From positions 1 to 55,829 of IMG/VR virus record IMGVR_UViG_3300017527_000200: a DNA stretch of 55,829 bases; one strand, 5' to 3'. This stretch comes from a virus. The notes under the pieces are model-generated. The model ran no database searches. It worked only from the letters and a program-made list of their open reading frames with translations, and had not been told where the DNA came from. Numbering within the stretch: the first letter of the stretch is position 1; the number at the start of each line of letters is the position of its first letter. The position numbers and the translations under genes are program-made. This document shows positions 43,281-50,295 of this stretch, one piece after another.

Positions 43281-43293
43281 ATAGAAACCCTAT
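43281..43293. promoter_or_regulatory. operator 2 (ATAG-N5-CTAT)
   Basis: 13-bp inverted repeat atagaaaccctat between the two promoters, upstream of the rightward -35. Confidence 0.7.
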
Positions 43294-43302
43294 TAATATT
43301 TC

Positions 43303-43331
43303 TTGACCTATTGCGATAGGTTCCCTATTAT
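43303..43331 (+). promoter_or_regulatory. rightward sigma70 promoter
   Basis: TTGACC (43303-43308), 17-bp spacer, TATTAT (43326-43331). It drives the recombination/accessory operon. A palindrome ACCTAT-TGCG-ATAGGT (43306-43321) lies between the boxes and operator 3 overlaps the -10. Confidence 0.85.
43316..43328. promoter_or_regulatory. operator 3 (ATAG-N5-CTAT)
   Basis: 13-bp inverted repeat ataggttccctat overlapping the -10 box of the rightward promoter, so occupancy would block it. Confidence 0.7.
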
Positions 43332-43391
43332 TGTTTTAGGCGCTCTGAGCAAGAGGGCTACCGGAACTTACAACTGACGGAGACAAATAAA

Positions 43392-43769
43392 GTGGAAGCT
43401 CATAAAACGGAAACGACTCACACCCGAGGACCATGGATTGCAAACCACACCCATGCCGATAATGGTAAGTTTAAGTATGGCGTTAGAAATCAAACAAGTG
43501 ATAACCCAGTCTTTGATTGGAAAACCAGTATCACCCGCAATGGCTCTCCATGCTACCTAGGAACACTGATCCAGGCAGGAGCAAGAGATCACGCAGAGGC
43601 AGAGGCCAATGCCAACCTGATAGCCGCAGCACCTGAATTACTAGAAGCCTTGGACGATATTATTGGGCTGGCAAAAGCTGGGCGTATTGTCCATATCGAA
43701 AACCGCGCCAAAGCCGCCATAGCCAAAGCCAAGGGCGAATCCATAGAAGATTTCGAGACCAGGCGATGA
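43392..43769 (+). CDS. phage hypothetical protein (early, rightward)
   Basis: A 125-residue protein starting with GTG after GGAG. It contains the frequent phage motif EANANLIAAAPELLEALDDI followed by a helical end (RAKAAIAKAKGESIEDFETR). It is the first gene of the rightward operon, right after the switch. Unknown function; its stop overlaps the next start (ATGA). Confidence 0.75.
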   Translation: MEAHKTETTHTRGPWIANHTHADNGKFKYGVRNQTSDNPVFDWKTSITRNGSPCYLGTLIQAGARDHAEAEANANLIAAAPELLEALDDIIGLAKAGRIVHIENRAKAAIAKAKGESIEDFETRR

Positions 43770-44164
43770 GCAAAATACAACGCATAGAGATTGATTTTCC
43801 CACTGCGGTAAGCCTTCCGGATGGGTTTGAAAAAACACTAGACGCTTTGATTGGCATGGTCTGTGAGCAGTACGAGCGCGAGAATCCGGCAAGGGTGATG
43901 TGGCCAGCCGGTTGCGGATCAAAGCCTCTATGGCGTGAACCCGAAGAACCAGAGTATGACGATACCGTGTACTTCATTGAGGTCGCTGAAAGAGAAGACC
44001 TGCACGGCAGGAATCAGCACAACCCAGACCGCGACCGATTAAGAGCGGAAGTACTTGCCCGCCGAAAAACCAAAAAAACACAAGGCAAGAACTATTTCGC
44101 AGAGGACGGCACGCTGATGAACGCTGATGGCACCCGTAGTATTTTTGACGATGTTGATCAGTGA
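43766..44164 (+). CDS. hypothetical protein
   Basis: A 132-residue protein (MSKIQRIEIDFPTAVSLPDG), acidic in the middle (EPEEPEYDDTVYFIEVAERE) and basic toward the end (RRKTKKTQGKNYFAE). Coupled by 4-bp overlap to the previous gene and by the next GTG/ATG start to the nuclease. No family recognised. Confidence 0.65.
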   Translation: MSKIQRIEIDFPTAVSLPDGFEKTLDALIGMVCEQYERENPARVMWPAGCGSKPLWREPEEPEYDDTVYFIEVAEREDLHGRNQHNPDRDRLRAEVLARRKTKKTQGKNYFAEDGTLMNADGTRSIFDDVDQ

Positions 44165-44193
44165 AAGCGGCACATAACGAGAGAGGCATTAAT

Positions 44194-45078
44194 ATGAACG
44201 AAACAGCAACCAAACCACCGGTTACCGGCATTATACAGGGACTATCCAATGCGGATTATCACGCTGATAAGTCCAGTTACAGCAGTACTCTCATTAAAAA
44301 AATGGCGATACCCGCAGAGGCCAGATACGCGATGGAGAACCCTGGTGAGTATAAGGAATCATATCGGATTGGCGCTGCGTGTCATGCTTTTATCCTTGAG
44401 CCAGATGTATTCAAAAAGGAATTCAAGATCGCTCCAAAGATCGCCAGGCGCAGCGGTGCCGACAAGATGGCTTGGATCAGCTTTTTTATAGATAATGGAT
44501 GGTGTGAAGCAGAGGAGTTTGTTTATTCAAATAAAGCAGCCGAATGGAATCCCGCATTCACTGCGGCCACAGGTATTAATTTCGTAGACAAGGAGGAGAT
44601 TGAGCGCATTAATTTAATGGCAAAGTCCATGCAGTCAAATCCCAACGCAATGCGACTCTTACAAAATAGCGTTTCGGAGGCTTCTGTTTATTGGACGGAC
44701 GAATCAGGCCTTAACCTGCGCTGCCGACCTGATGCTTTAAGCGACAGTTTCATAACCGACCTAAAGACCGCAGAGCGCCTGGATGACTACGCAGTAGATA
44801 GATCCATAGCTAATTTTGGATATGATCTGCAAGACGCAATGTACACCCATGGCTGCCAGGTAGCATCAGGCAAGTATCGCCCTTTTACATTCATTTTCGC
44901 CCAGCCAAAGCCGCCCTTCATGGTGAGAGTGATCGTACTCAATGAGTACGCAAAGGAAAAAGGATGGGATAAGTACCAGGCAAATAAGGCAAGGCTGAAA
45001 GAGTGCCTTGACTCTGGGGTCTGGGCCCCACTGCCCGATGATCTTGATCATGAACTGTTTGCACGAAAAGGTGATTGA
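44194..45078 (+). CDS. exonuclease VIII-like PD-(D/E)XK nuclease
   Basis: A 294-residue protein from the ATG at 44194 (MNETATKPPVTGIIQGLSNA) after AGAGAGG. The core of a DUF3799/RecE-type PD-(D/E)XK fold is visible: LNLRCRPDALSDSFITDLKT with catalytic D and K, and a later FGYDLQDAMYTHG. It likely degrades one strand at a duplex end to give RecT its substrate. It is immediately upstream of RecT, so the pair forms a phage RecET-like recombination module. Confidence 0.82.
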   Translation: MNETATKPPVTGIIQGLSNADYHADKSSYSSTLIKKMAIPAEARYAMENPGEYKESYRIGAACHAFILEPDVFKKEFKIAPKIARRSGADKMAWISFFIDNGWCEAEEFVYSNKAAEWNPAFTAATGINFVDKEEIERINLMAKSMQSNPNAMRLLQNSVSEASVYWTDESGLNLRCRPDALSDSFITDLKTAERLDDYAVDRSIANFGYDLQDAMYTHGCQVASGKYRPFTFIFAQPKPPFMVRVIVLNEYAKEKGWDKYQANKARLKECLDSGVWAPLPDDLDHELFARKGD

Positions 45079-45154
45079 AGGCGCCCACGCAGAATATTGC
45101 GAAGCGGCTAATAAATATTACGGCGAATTTGCCAACAACGGAGAACACAAATGA
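45050..45154 (+). CDS. 34-residue small protein between exonuclease and RecT
   Basis: MNCLHEKVIEGAHAEYCEAA plus 14 residues; helical, Cys-containing, ending overlapping the RecT ATG (AAATGA). Starts inside the 3' end of the exonuclease gene. Coupling on both sides supports it. Function unknown. Confidence 0.45.
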   Translation: MNCLHEKVIEGAHAEYCEAANKYYGEFANNGEHK

Positions 45155-46302
45155 GCAAAGAAATTACAACCGCACCAGAGGCGCAAGCCCAAGAAATGGC
45201 CCTGCCATCATCCCCAGGCGAGTTAATGTTTTCGCCGGGCATGTTTGAGCGCGTTGAGCGAATGGCCGATATCTTGGCCAAGAGTAAGGCAATGGTTCCC
45301 AGGTTCTTGCGCAATAACCCATCTGACTGCATGTCGATTGTGATGAAGGCGGCACAATGGCGCATGGATCCGTATGCAGTGGCCGGCAAAGCATACCAAG
45401 CCGTTGATGGTGGCCCAATTGGCTACGAAGCCCAGTTAATTAACGCTGTAATCATTAACAACGCACCAATCGAAGGCCGTCCGAAATATGATTTCTTCGG
45501 TGACTGGAGCAAGATCCAAGGCAATATCGCCACAAAAACCAGCCAGAAAGGCAAAAAGTATCAAGCGGCTAACTGGAAAGATGCTGACGAAGAAGGCGTA
45601 GGCGTGACTATCTCAGTCACCCTGTCAGATACCGGTGAAGAGTTAAGTATGCCGGTACTCCTCAAGCAATGTTACCCGCGAAACTCCACCAACTGGGCGA
45701 ATGATCCGCAGCAGCAGATATGCTACCGCGCCATTCAGATCCTGTCTCGTCGTCACTTCCCTGATGTGACACTCGGCCTTTATACAAAGGATGAAGTAGC
45801 AGCCATCCCCGAGCGCGATATGGGCACAGCCGAGGTGGTTACGGACGTTGAAGACCTTCTAAAAGGTAACGATACTGGCGTCACCATTGACCGGGAGCCA
45901 GAGCCCAAACAAACAGAAGCGCCGACAGACAAGAAGCCAGCTATGGCTTCCAGCGAACAGGTAGCGGCAACCCTGGATGCTTTTGCAGCTATTGGCATCA
46001 TAAAGAAACAGGTTGACGGCTATCTCGGCGGTGACGCCAATGCAATGACATGGGATCAATACGTCGATCTACGCCAGGTATATGGCAAGGTCACTGAAAA
46101 AGGCCTCCCCATGAACGACTTCTTTGAAATGCCAAAATCCACGGTTACGCCGAACCAAATCGAGCAGATGCTTAATAGCGCCGACTCGGGTGAAAGCCTG
46201 TCCGATATCGAGGTTCTGATTAATACCTTGAGCGACGCTGAAGCCAAGGACCGTCTGAATGGCATGCTGGCAGTACGCCGCATGGAACTGGAAAGCAACT
46301 AG
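45151..46302 (+). CDS. recT: RecT-family ssDNA annealing protein
   Basis: A 383-residue protein with the RecT signature segments CMSIVMKAAQWRMDPYAVAG and GGPIGYEAQLINAVII, a core RAIQILSRRHFPDVTLGLY, and an acidic variable tail (~230-383). RecT anneals complementary single strands and, with the upstream exonuclease, promotes recombination and repair of phage DNA. It is slightly longer than typical phage RecT because of the C-terminal extension, which may bind partners such as SSB. Confidence 0.92.
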   Translation: MSKEITTAPEAQAQEMALPSSPGELMFSPGMFERVERMADILAKSKAMVPRFLRNNPSDCMSIVMKAAQWRMDPYAVAGKAYQAVDGGPIGYEAQLINAVIINNAPIEGRPKYDFFGDWSKIQGNIATKTSQKGKKYQAANWKDADEEGVGVTISVTLSDTGEELSMPVLLKQCYPRNSTNWANDPQQQICYRAIQILSRRHFPDVTLGLYTKDEVAAIPERDMGTAEVVTDVEDLLKGNDTGVTIDREPEPKQTEAPTDKKPAMASSEQVAATLDAFAAIGIIKKQVDGYLGGDANAMTWDQYVDLRQVYGKVTEKGLPMNDFFEMPKSTVTPNQIEQMLNSADSGESLSDIEVLINTLSDAEAKDRLNGMLAVRRMELESN

Positions 46303-46311
46303 GGGATAGCA

Positions 46312-46890
46312 ATGGAATTTTCATGTGAACAAATTGGATTAAACCAAGAAGAACTTCAAGAACGTATAGTTGATGGGCTTGCAGAGAAATTGCTTTATAA
46401 ATATGTAGTAGATGAAGAAGGCGATTTTCAGGCAGACAGCCCAATCAAAAAGCGCTTGGATAAACTCATCCAAGAGACTATTGATGGTGAAGTCGAGCGG
46501 TTAGGCCAGAAATTCATCATTCCAAAGATTCAGGCCCTTATTGAAGGAGCTGCGATCCAGGCAACAAATCAATGGGGGGAAACCAAGGGTGAACCCAAAA
46601 CCTTCATTGAATATCTGGTTGACCGAGCTGACGCCTATATGCGTGAACCAGTCGATTATAACGGGAAATCTAAGAGCGAATTAAGCTCTTACGATAGCAA
46701 CCGATTCAAAAGATCCAGCACTCGCCTTACATGGCAGGTTGATAACAAACTTCAATATGCAATTGATGCTGCGATGAAAACCATTATCAAAGGCGCTAAT
46801 GAGTCTCTGGCAGATAGTCTCTCCAAAACTGTACGATTCCGCATAAAAGAAATCGCAGACTCGGTGAAGGTTGAAACCAAGATTAAATAA
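46312..46890 (+). CDS. hypothetical protein in recombination operon
   Basis: A 192-residue protein (MEFSCEQIGLNQEELQERIV) of mostly helices (VERLGQKFIIPKIQALIEGA, then YDSNRFKRSSTRLTW). Starts 10 bp after RecT and precedes the coiled-coil gene. No family recognised. Co-transcription with RecT suggests an accessory role in recombination or replication. Confidence 0.65.
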   Translation: MEFSCEQIGLNQEELQERIVDGLAEKLLYKYVVDEEGDFQADSPIKKRLDKLIQETIDGEVERLGQKFIIPKIQALIEGAAIQATNQWGETKGEPKTFIEYLVDRADAYMREPVDYNGKSKSELSSYDSNRFKRSSTRLTWQVDNKLQYAIDAAMKTIIKGANESLADSLSKTVRFRIKEIADSVKVETKIK

Positions 46891-46899
46891 GGAACCCCC

Positions 46900-48072
46900 A
46901 TGGAAAACACACAGAAAAAAGAAGTAGAAGCGGTAGAGCCAGAAGCAACCTATGAGCCAGGTACCGCCCTGATTACTGCCGAGGAGATTAACCCGGCAGT
47001 GGTATTCACCGCAGAGGGGATCCGGCCAATTATCGACCGTATCAAAGCGGTGGCGCAGGCCCATGTGCCTGATATATCTACTGCCCAAGGCAGGCAGAAA
47101 ACCATCAAGCTGGCTTACCAAGTAACAAGGTCAAAGACCCTGCTTGATGATATGCGCAAGAAACATACTGCGGCGATCAGGGAACAGATTACAGCGGCGA
47201 ATGCTGCAGGAAAGATGGCCGTGGAGGAGCTGAGCGAGACCAGTACCAAGGTTCGCCTGCCCGTTACTGAATGGGAAGCGGAACAGGTCAAGATCAAGGA
47301 AGAGGCGGAGCGTATCGAGCAGGAGCGGATATTAGATATTACCATCCGGATTAACACCAACTTCGCCCTGGACACCATACAAGGCTTGGAGGACAAGCCT
47401 TCCGTTATGATCCAAGCCAGGATCCAGCGAGTTACCGCTATCGAAATTCTGGCAAAGGATTACCAGGAGTATGTAACCGAGGCGGTCAACGCCAAGAACC
47501 TGCTGCTCGCTCACCTAAACACCCTCTACAGCACCAAAGCACAGCAGGAAGAGGCCGACCGGATCCAAAAGGAACAAAACCAGATCCGTGAGGCAGAAGA
47601 CGCACTGCGAAAGAAAGAAGATGAGCGCCTGGAAGCCGAGCGCAAAAAGCTGGCTGAAGATAAGGCAGCCTTTGAAAAGCAGCAGGCCGACGCCAAGAAG
47701 GAGCGGGAAGACAGAGAGAAAGCGGAGGAGGAGAAGCGCGAAGCAGACGCCAAGGCCCAGCGCGAAGCCGAAGAGGAAGAGGCTGCCCAAGTAGAGCCGA
47801 AACCGGTAGAGCCAGGCCAAGCTGGTGGTCTGGAACAGCCAAAACAAGACAGCACCAGTGAGGTCGTTGACTCGCTTATATCTAAGGTAGAGCCCGATTT
47901 CACTGCTGACATTGATAAAAATGCTCTTATGGCCTTCGCTATGCTGGTCCGTGGTTTTATCCAAGATAACGAACCAAGCGACATCCAGGGAGAGAACGAG
48001 CGGCTTGCACTCGACACAACAACCGGATCACTCCACCAGGCTTGCGACCGGCTTATTGCTTATTGCGAGTGA
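46900..48072 (+). CDS. coiled-coil recombination-associated protein
   Basis: A 390-residue protein. The N-terminal region (~30-190) includes the segment ITAEEINPAVVFTAEGIRPI and DUF1351-like helices. A long charged coiled coil (~215-305, AERKKLAEDKAAFEKQQADA and onward) and a C-terminal domain that ends LHQACDRLIAYCE follow. Proteins of this type are common beside RecT/SSB in phages. It ends only 8 bp before the interspaced-repeat array, so array RNA is likely made from the same transcript. Confidence 0.72.
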   Translation: MENTQKKEVEAVEPEATYEPGTALITAEEINPAVVFTAEGIRPIIDRIKAVAQAHVPDISTAQGRQKTIKLAYQVTRSKTLLDDMRKKHTAAIREQITAANAAGKMAVEELSETSTKVRLPVTEWEAEQVKIKEEAERIEQERILDITIRINTNFALDTIQGLEDKPSVMIQARIQRVTAIEILAKDYQEYVTEAVNAKNLLLAHLNTLYSTKAQQEEADRIQKEQNQIREAEDALRKKEDERLEAERKKLAEDKAAFEKQQADAKKEREDREKAEEEKREADAKAQREAEEEEAAQVEPKPVEPGQAGGLEQPKQDSTSEVVDSLISKVEPDFTADIDKNALMAFAMLVRGFIQDNEPSDIQGENERLALDTTTGSLHQACDRLIAYCE

Positions 48073-48079
48073 TTGGAAG

Positions 48080-48739
48080 AGTGGGTCATTTTTGCATAGA
48101 CAACCAGAAGTGCAGAGCGTGCCAAGTACCATTAGACAACCAAGTGGAGCAAGCGAGTCACCGTATAGTAGACAACCATAACTGTTAAGCGAACCAATAT
48201 TGTACGAGACAACCATACTCCAGGAGTGAGCCAAACCATGTTAGACACCCAGAGGTGTTAAGCGAGTCAGGCGATGAAAGACACCCGTAATGAGGAAGCG
48301 AGTCAGATGATGACAGACACCCGTGGCGAAAAAGCGAGCCACCGTATAGCAGGCAACCAATTGAAGTAAGCGAGTCATTTTGATACAGACAACCATTATA
48401 GTGAAGCGAGCCACGCGAGGAGAGACAACCACACTCATTAAGTGAGCCAATCACACCGAGACAACCAACGAAGCATCAGCGAGCCAAAGGGTGACAGACA
48501 ACCATGTGGCGAAAGCGAGTCAGGAATAGAAAGGCAACCATAAATACTAAGCGAGCCAACGGAATCCAGACAACCATGGCTACCGAGCGAGCCAATAGTA
48601 TCAAGACAACCAAATAGATAAAGCGAGCCATAAGAGGTAAGACCCCCGACATGATTACAGCGAGCCAATATCTTTTAGACAACCAAATAGAAAAAGCGAG
48701 CCAAGTTTGAGTAGACACCCATACACCAGGAGCGAACAT
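48080..48739 (+). ncRNA. TIGR-type tandem interspaced guide RNA array (18 units)
   Basis: Nineteen copies of a B-type 9-mer (consensus AGCGAGCCA; first 48080-48088, last 48731-48739) alternate with eighteen A-type 9-mers (consensus AGACAACCA; first 48098-48106, last 48713-48721). Thirty-three of the 36 spacers are exactly 9 nt and three are 10 nt, so the period is 36 nt with two variable segments per unit. Eleven of the 18 A copies are identical, as are 8 of 19 B copies. Spacers share no sequence except a few near-duplicates. The layout (two different short repeats, two ~9-nt spacers per 36-nt unit, array next to a Nop/IS110-like protein) is that of TIGR arrays, whose RNAs are cut into 36-nt guides. 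It is not CRISPR: repeats and spacers are far too short. The final repeat contains the ATG of the downstream gene. Confidence 0.9.
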
Positions 48740-49604
48740 GAACAGGAACAACCTTAGAACAGCAGTACGCGGAGCATACGATTTGCAAAAACTCAGGATC
48801 CAGATGGGCAACCGCATTGTTGGGAACTTCAAAGCCAAACTTGGCCAAGCCCCAAGCGATAAGGAAGAGAGCCTCGATGCGGAAGGAAAGGCCCTCCTCA
48901 AAAACCTGCGCATCCATTATACAAAAATAACGGATGGCATTAAGACGTTTCCACGCCAGAAGTCATTTAAAGGGGATGAGGTAATTTCCAATTATACAGA
49001 GCTGTGCTTGCTGGCTCAGTATGCTGATCTTGAAAGCAGCGAGACAACTCACTTTAAGCGACTAACGCAGATTCTGCGAGAGTTTCCTATCTATACAGAG
49101 TTTCTGGTAGACGTTAAAGGTATTGGCCCCGCCATGGCAGGAGTGATTATTTCAGAGATTGATATAACCCGAGCCGAATACCCATCTAGTCTATGGAAGT
49201 ACGCCGGGCTTGATGTTGCTGCTAATGGCGCAGGCCGAAGCCGCAAAAAAGAACATCTTGTCGAAATCGAATATACCGACAAAGACGGAAAACCAGCCAA
49301 GCGAGCTGGAATCACGTTCAACCCCTGGCTAAAAACCAAACTAATTGGCGTGTTGGCCTCATCCTTTTTGCGGGCTGGGGAAAATCCTTATCGCATAATC
49401 TATGATGATTACAAACATCGTCTTGAAAACCACCCCGCACATTTAGAAAAAACAAAAGGCCATCGCCACAACATGGCTATGCGTTACATGATTAAGCGTT
49501 TTCTAGTGGATCTATACAACGCGTGGCGCCCACTTGAAGGATTAGAAGTGGCGCCAGAATACTCGAAAGCCAAACTTGGCAAAACGCACAAGAAGGCTGC
49601 ATAA
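48738..49604 (+). CDS. Tas protein (nuclease-less, Nop/IS110 C-terminal-like; TasA type)
   Basis: A 288-residue protein that starts in the last array repeat (SD AGGAG at 48728-48732). An N-terminal helical region (~1-115) precedes a helix-hairpin-helix-type region (VDVKGIGPAMAGVIISEID, ~123-142) and the YPSSLWKYAGLDV motif (~145-158), with a basic GRSRKKE loop, a NPWLKTKLIG helix and the end helices MAMRYMIKRFLVDLYNAWRP. This is the IS116/IS110/IS902 C-terminal (transposase_20) signature, which corresponds to the Nop-like RNA-binding region of Tas proteins. The RuvC-like DEDD domain of IS110 and an HNH domain are both absent, so it should bind tigRNA and DNA but not cut it. An insertion-sequence remnant is a less likely reading because the array is attached and no IS boundaries are seen. 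Confidence 0.85.
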   Translation: MNRNNLRTAVRGAYDLQKLRIQMGNRIVGNFKAKLGQAPSDKEESLDAEGKALLKNLRIHYTKITDGIKTFPRQKSFKGDEVISNYTELCLLAQYADLESSETTHFKRLTQILREFPIYTEFLVDVKGIGPAMAGVIISEIDITRAEYPSSLWKYAGLDVAANGAGRSRKKEHLVEIEYTDKDGKPAKRAGITFNPWLKTKLIGVLASSFLRAGENPYRIIYDDYKHRLENHPAHLEKTKGHRHNMAMRYMIKRFLVDLYNAWRPLEGLEVAPEYSKAKLGKTHKKAA

Positions 49605-49632
49605 ATAACTTTCTAAAAAAGGAGAATATAAC

Positions 49633-49824
49633 TTGCTCATACTTACGAGAAGAATTGGTGAATCCCTGAAGATCGGGGATGAAGTAACCGTAACCATTCT
49701 GGGAGTGAAAGGGAATCAAGTACGCATTGGAACAGATGCGCCTCGTGGTATCTCGGTTCACCGGGAAGAGATTTACGACCGCATCAAGCAGGAAGGCAGG
49801 CAGGGAGGGAAAAATGGAAATTAA
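49633..49824 (+). CDS. csrA: phage CsrA-type RNA-binding regulator
   Basis: A 63-residue protein beginning with TTG after AAAAAAGGAG. It reads [20 protein letters not shown] and continues to [18 protein letters not shown]. It keeps the RNA-contact residues L4, R6 and R7 in strand 1 and the R44 of VHREE. CsrA binds A(N)GGA motifs around ribosome sites and changes translation or stability of the message. A phage copy could redirect host carbon metabolism or regulate phage genes. The TTG start may tune it down. Confidence 0.92.
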   Translation: MLILTRRIGESLKIGDEVTVTILGVKGNQVRIGTDAPRGISVHREEIYDRIKQEGRQGGKNGN

Positions 49825-50017
49825 AACCAATGTGGCACTAATCAGCGCAGTGAAACAAAACGCTGTAATTCCAGGCAGCAGGATCGAGGATAGCAGGGGG
49901 GTGCATTTTATTAAGATGACCGACCAAGGAAAGGCACTCAGGACAGGTAATGGCGCAGTGGTGCTGACATCCTACCTAGCCTTCCCGGTAACGGTCACAG
50001 AACCAAGGGATGTGTGA
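49814..50017 (+). CDS. small hypothetical protein
   Basis: A 67-residue beta-rich protein from the ATG at 49814 ([20 protein letters not shown]) after GGGAGGGAAAA. It overlaps the end of csrA by 11 nt and its stop overlaps the next start (TGATG). The [18 protein letters not shown] segment suggests a small folded domain. No family recognised. Confidence 0.65.
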   Translation: MEIKTNVALISAVKQNAVIPGSRIEDSRGVHFIKMTDQGKALRTGNGAVVLTSYLAFPVTVTEPRDV

Positions 50018-50097
50018 TGCTTCTATCCATATTCTTGTTGGGCGTAGCATGCGGGATAACCATCCCGATATTGTATGTCTGGTTGTCTGAGGATTGA
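50017..50097 (+). CDS. 26-residue membrane peptide
   Basis: [20 protein letters not shown] plus WLSED end; a single hydrophobic helix. The ATG overlaps the previous stop (TGATG). Function unknown. Confidence 0.45.
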   Translation: MLLSIFLLGVACGITIPILYVWLSED

Positions 50098-50100
50098 TGT

Positions 50101-50295
50101 ATGCCTGATATTTCAATGTGTAATCAGGACTGCCCGGTGCGGTTTAATTGCAAACGGCATTCTGCCAGCGGCACGCTGGCCAGTGACTACCAGTGTTACA
50201 CCATATTCACGGTGCCACCGCTCGGTGATCCAGATAAATGTGATGGTTGGTGGCCTAACCAGCCAAAGAGGCTAACAATTAAAGGAGAGGATTAA
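50101..50295 (+). CDS. small Cys-rich phage protein
   Basis: A 64-residue protein (MPDISMCNQDCPVRFNCKRH) with four N-terminal Cys/His positions and an aromatic Pro-rich end (GWWPNQPKRLTIKGED). The pattern (MCNQDC ... NCKRH ... YQCYTIF) resembles small metal-binding phage proteins. Its stop overlaps the next start (ATTAATGG region). Confidence 0.6.
   Translation: MPDISMCNQDCPVRFNCKRHSASGTLASDYQCYTIFTVPPLGDPDKCDGWWPNQPKRLTIKGED

Noticed and set aside
43214-43391. Possible integration site or att region at the switch
   Set aside because: No integrase gene was found anywhere in the window and no tRNA-like sequence was seen here.
48028-48668. Minus-strand frames in the array encoding GSLxxxGCLxxx-like repeats
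   Set aside because: A consequence of the 36-nt (12-codon) period of the array; the frame breaks at each 10-nt spacer and the ends lack ribosome sites.
48080-48739. CRISPR array
   Set aside because: Repeats of 9 nt and spacers of 9 nt are far outside CRISPR sizes, two different repeats alternate and no cas genes are present.
48738-49604. Simple IS110-family insertion sequence
   Set aside because: Only the C-terminal/Nop-like half is present, no IS ends or target duplication are visible, and a dedicated repeat array feeds into the gene.
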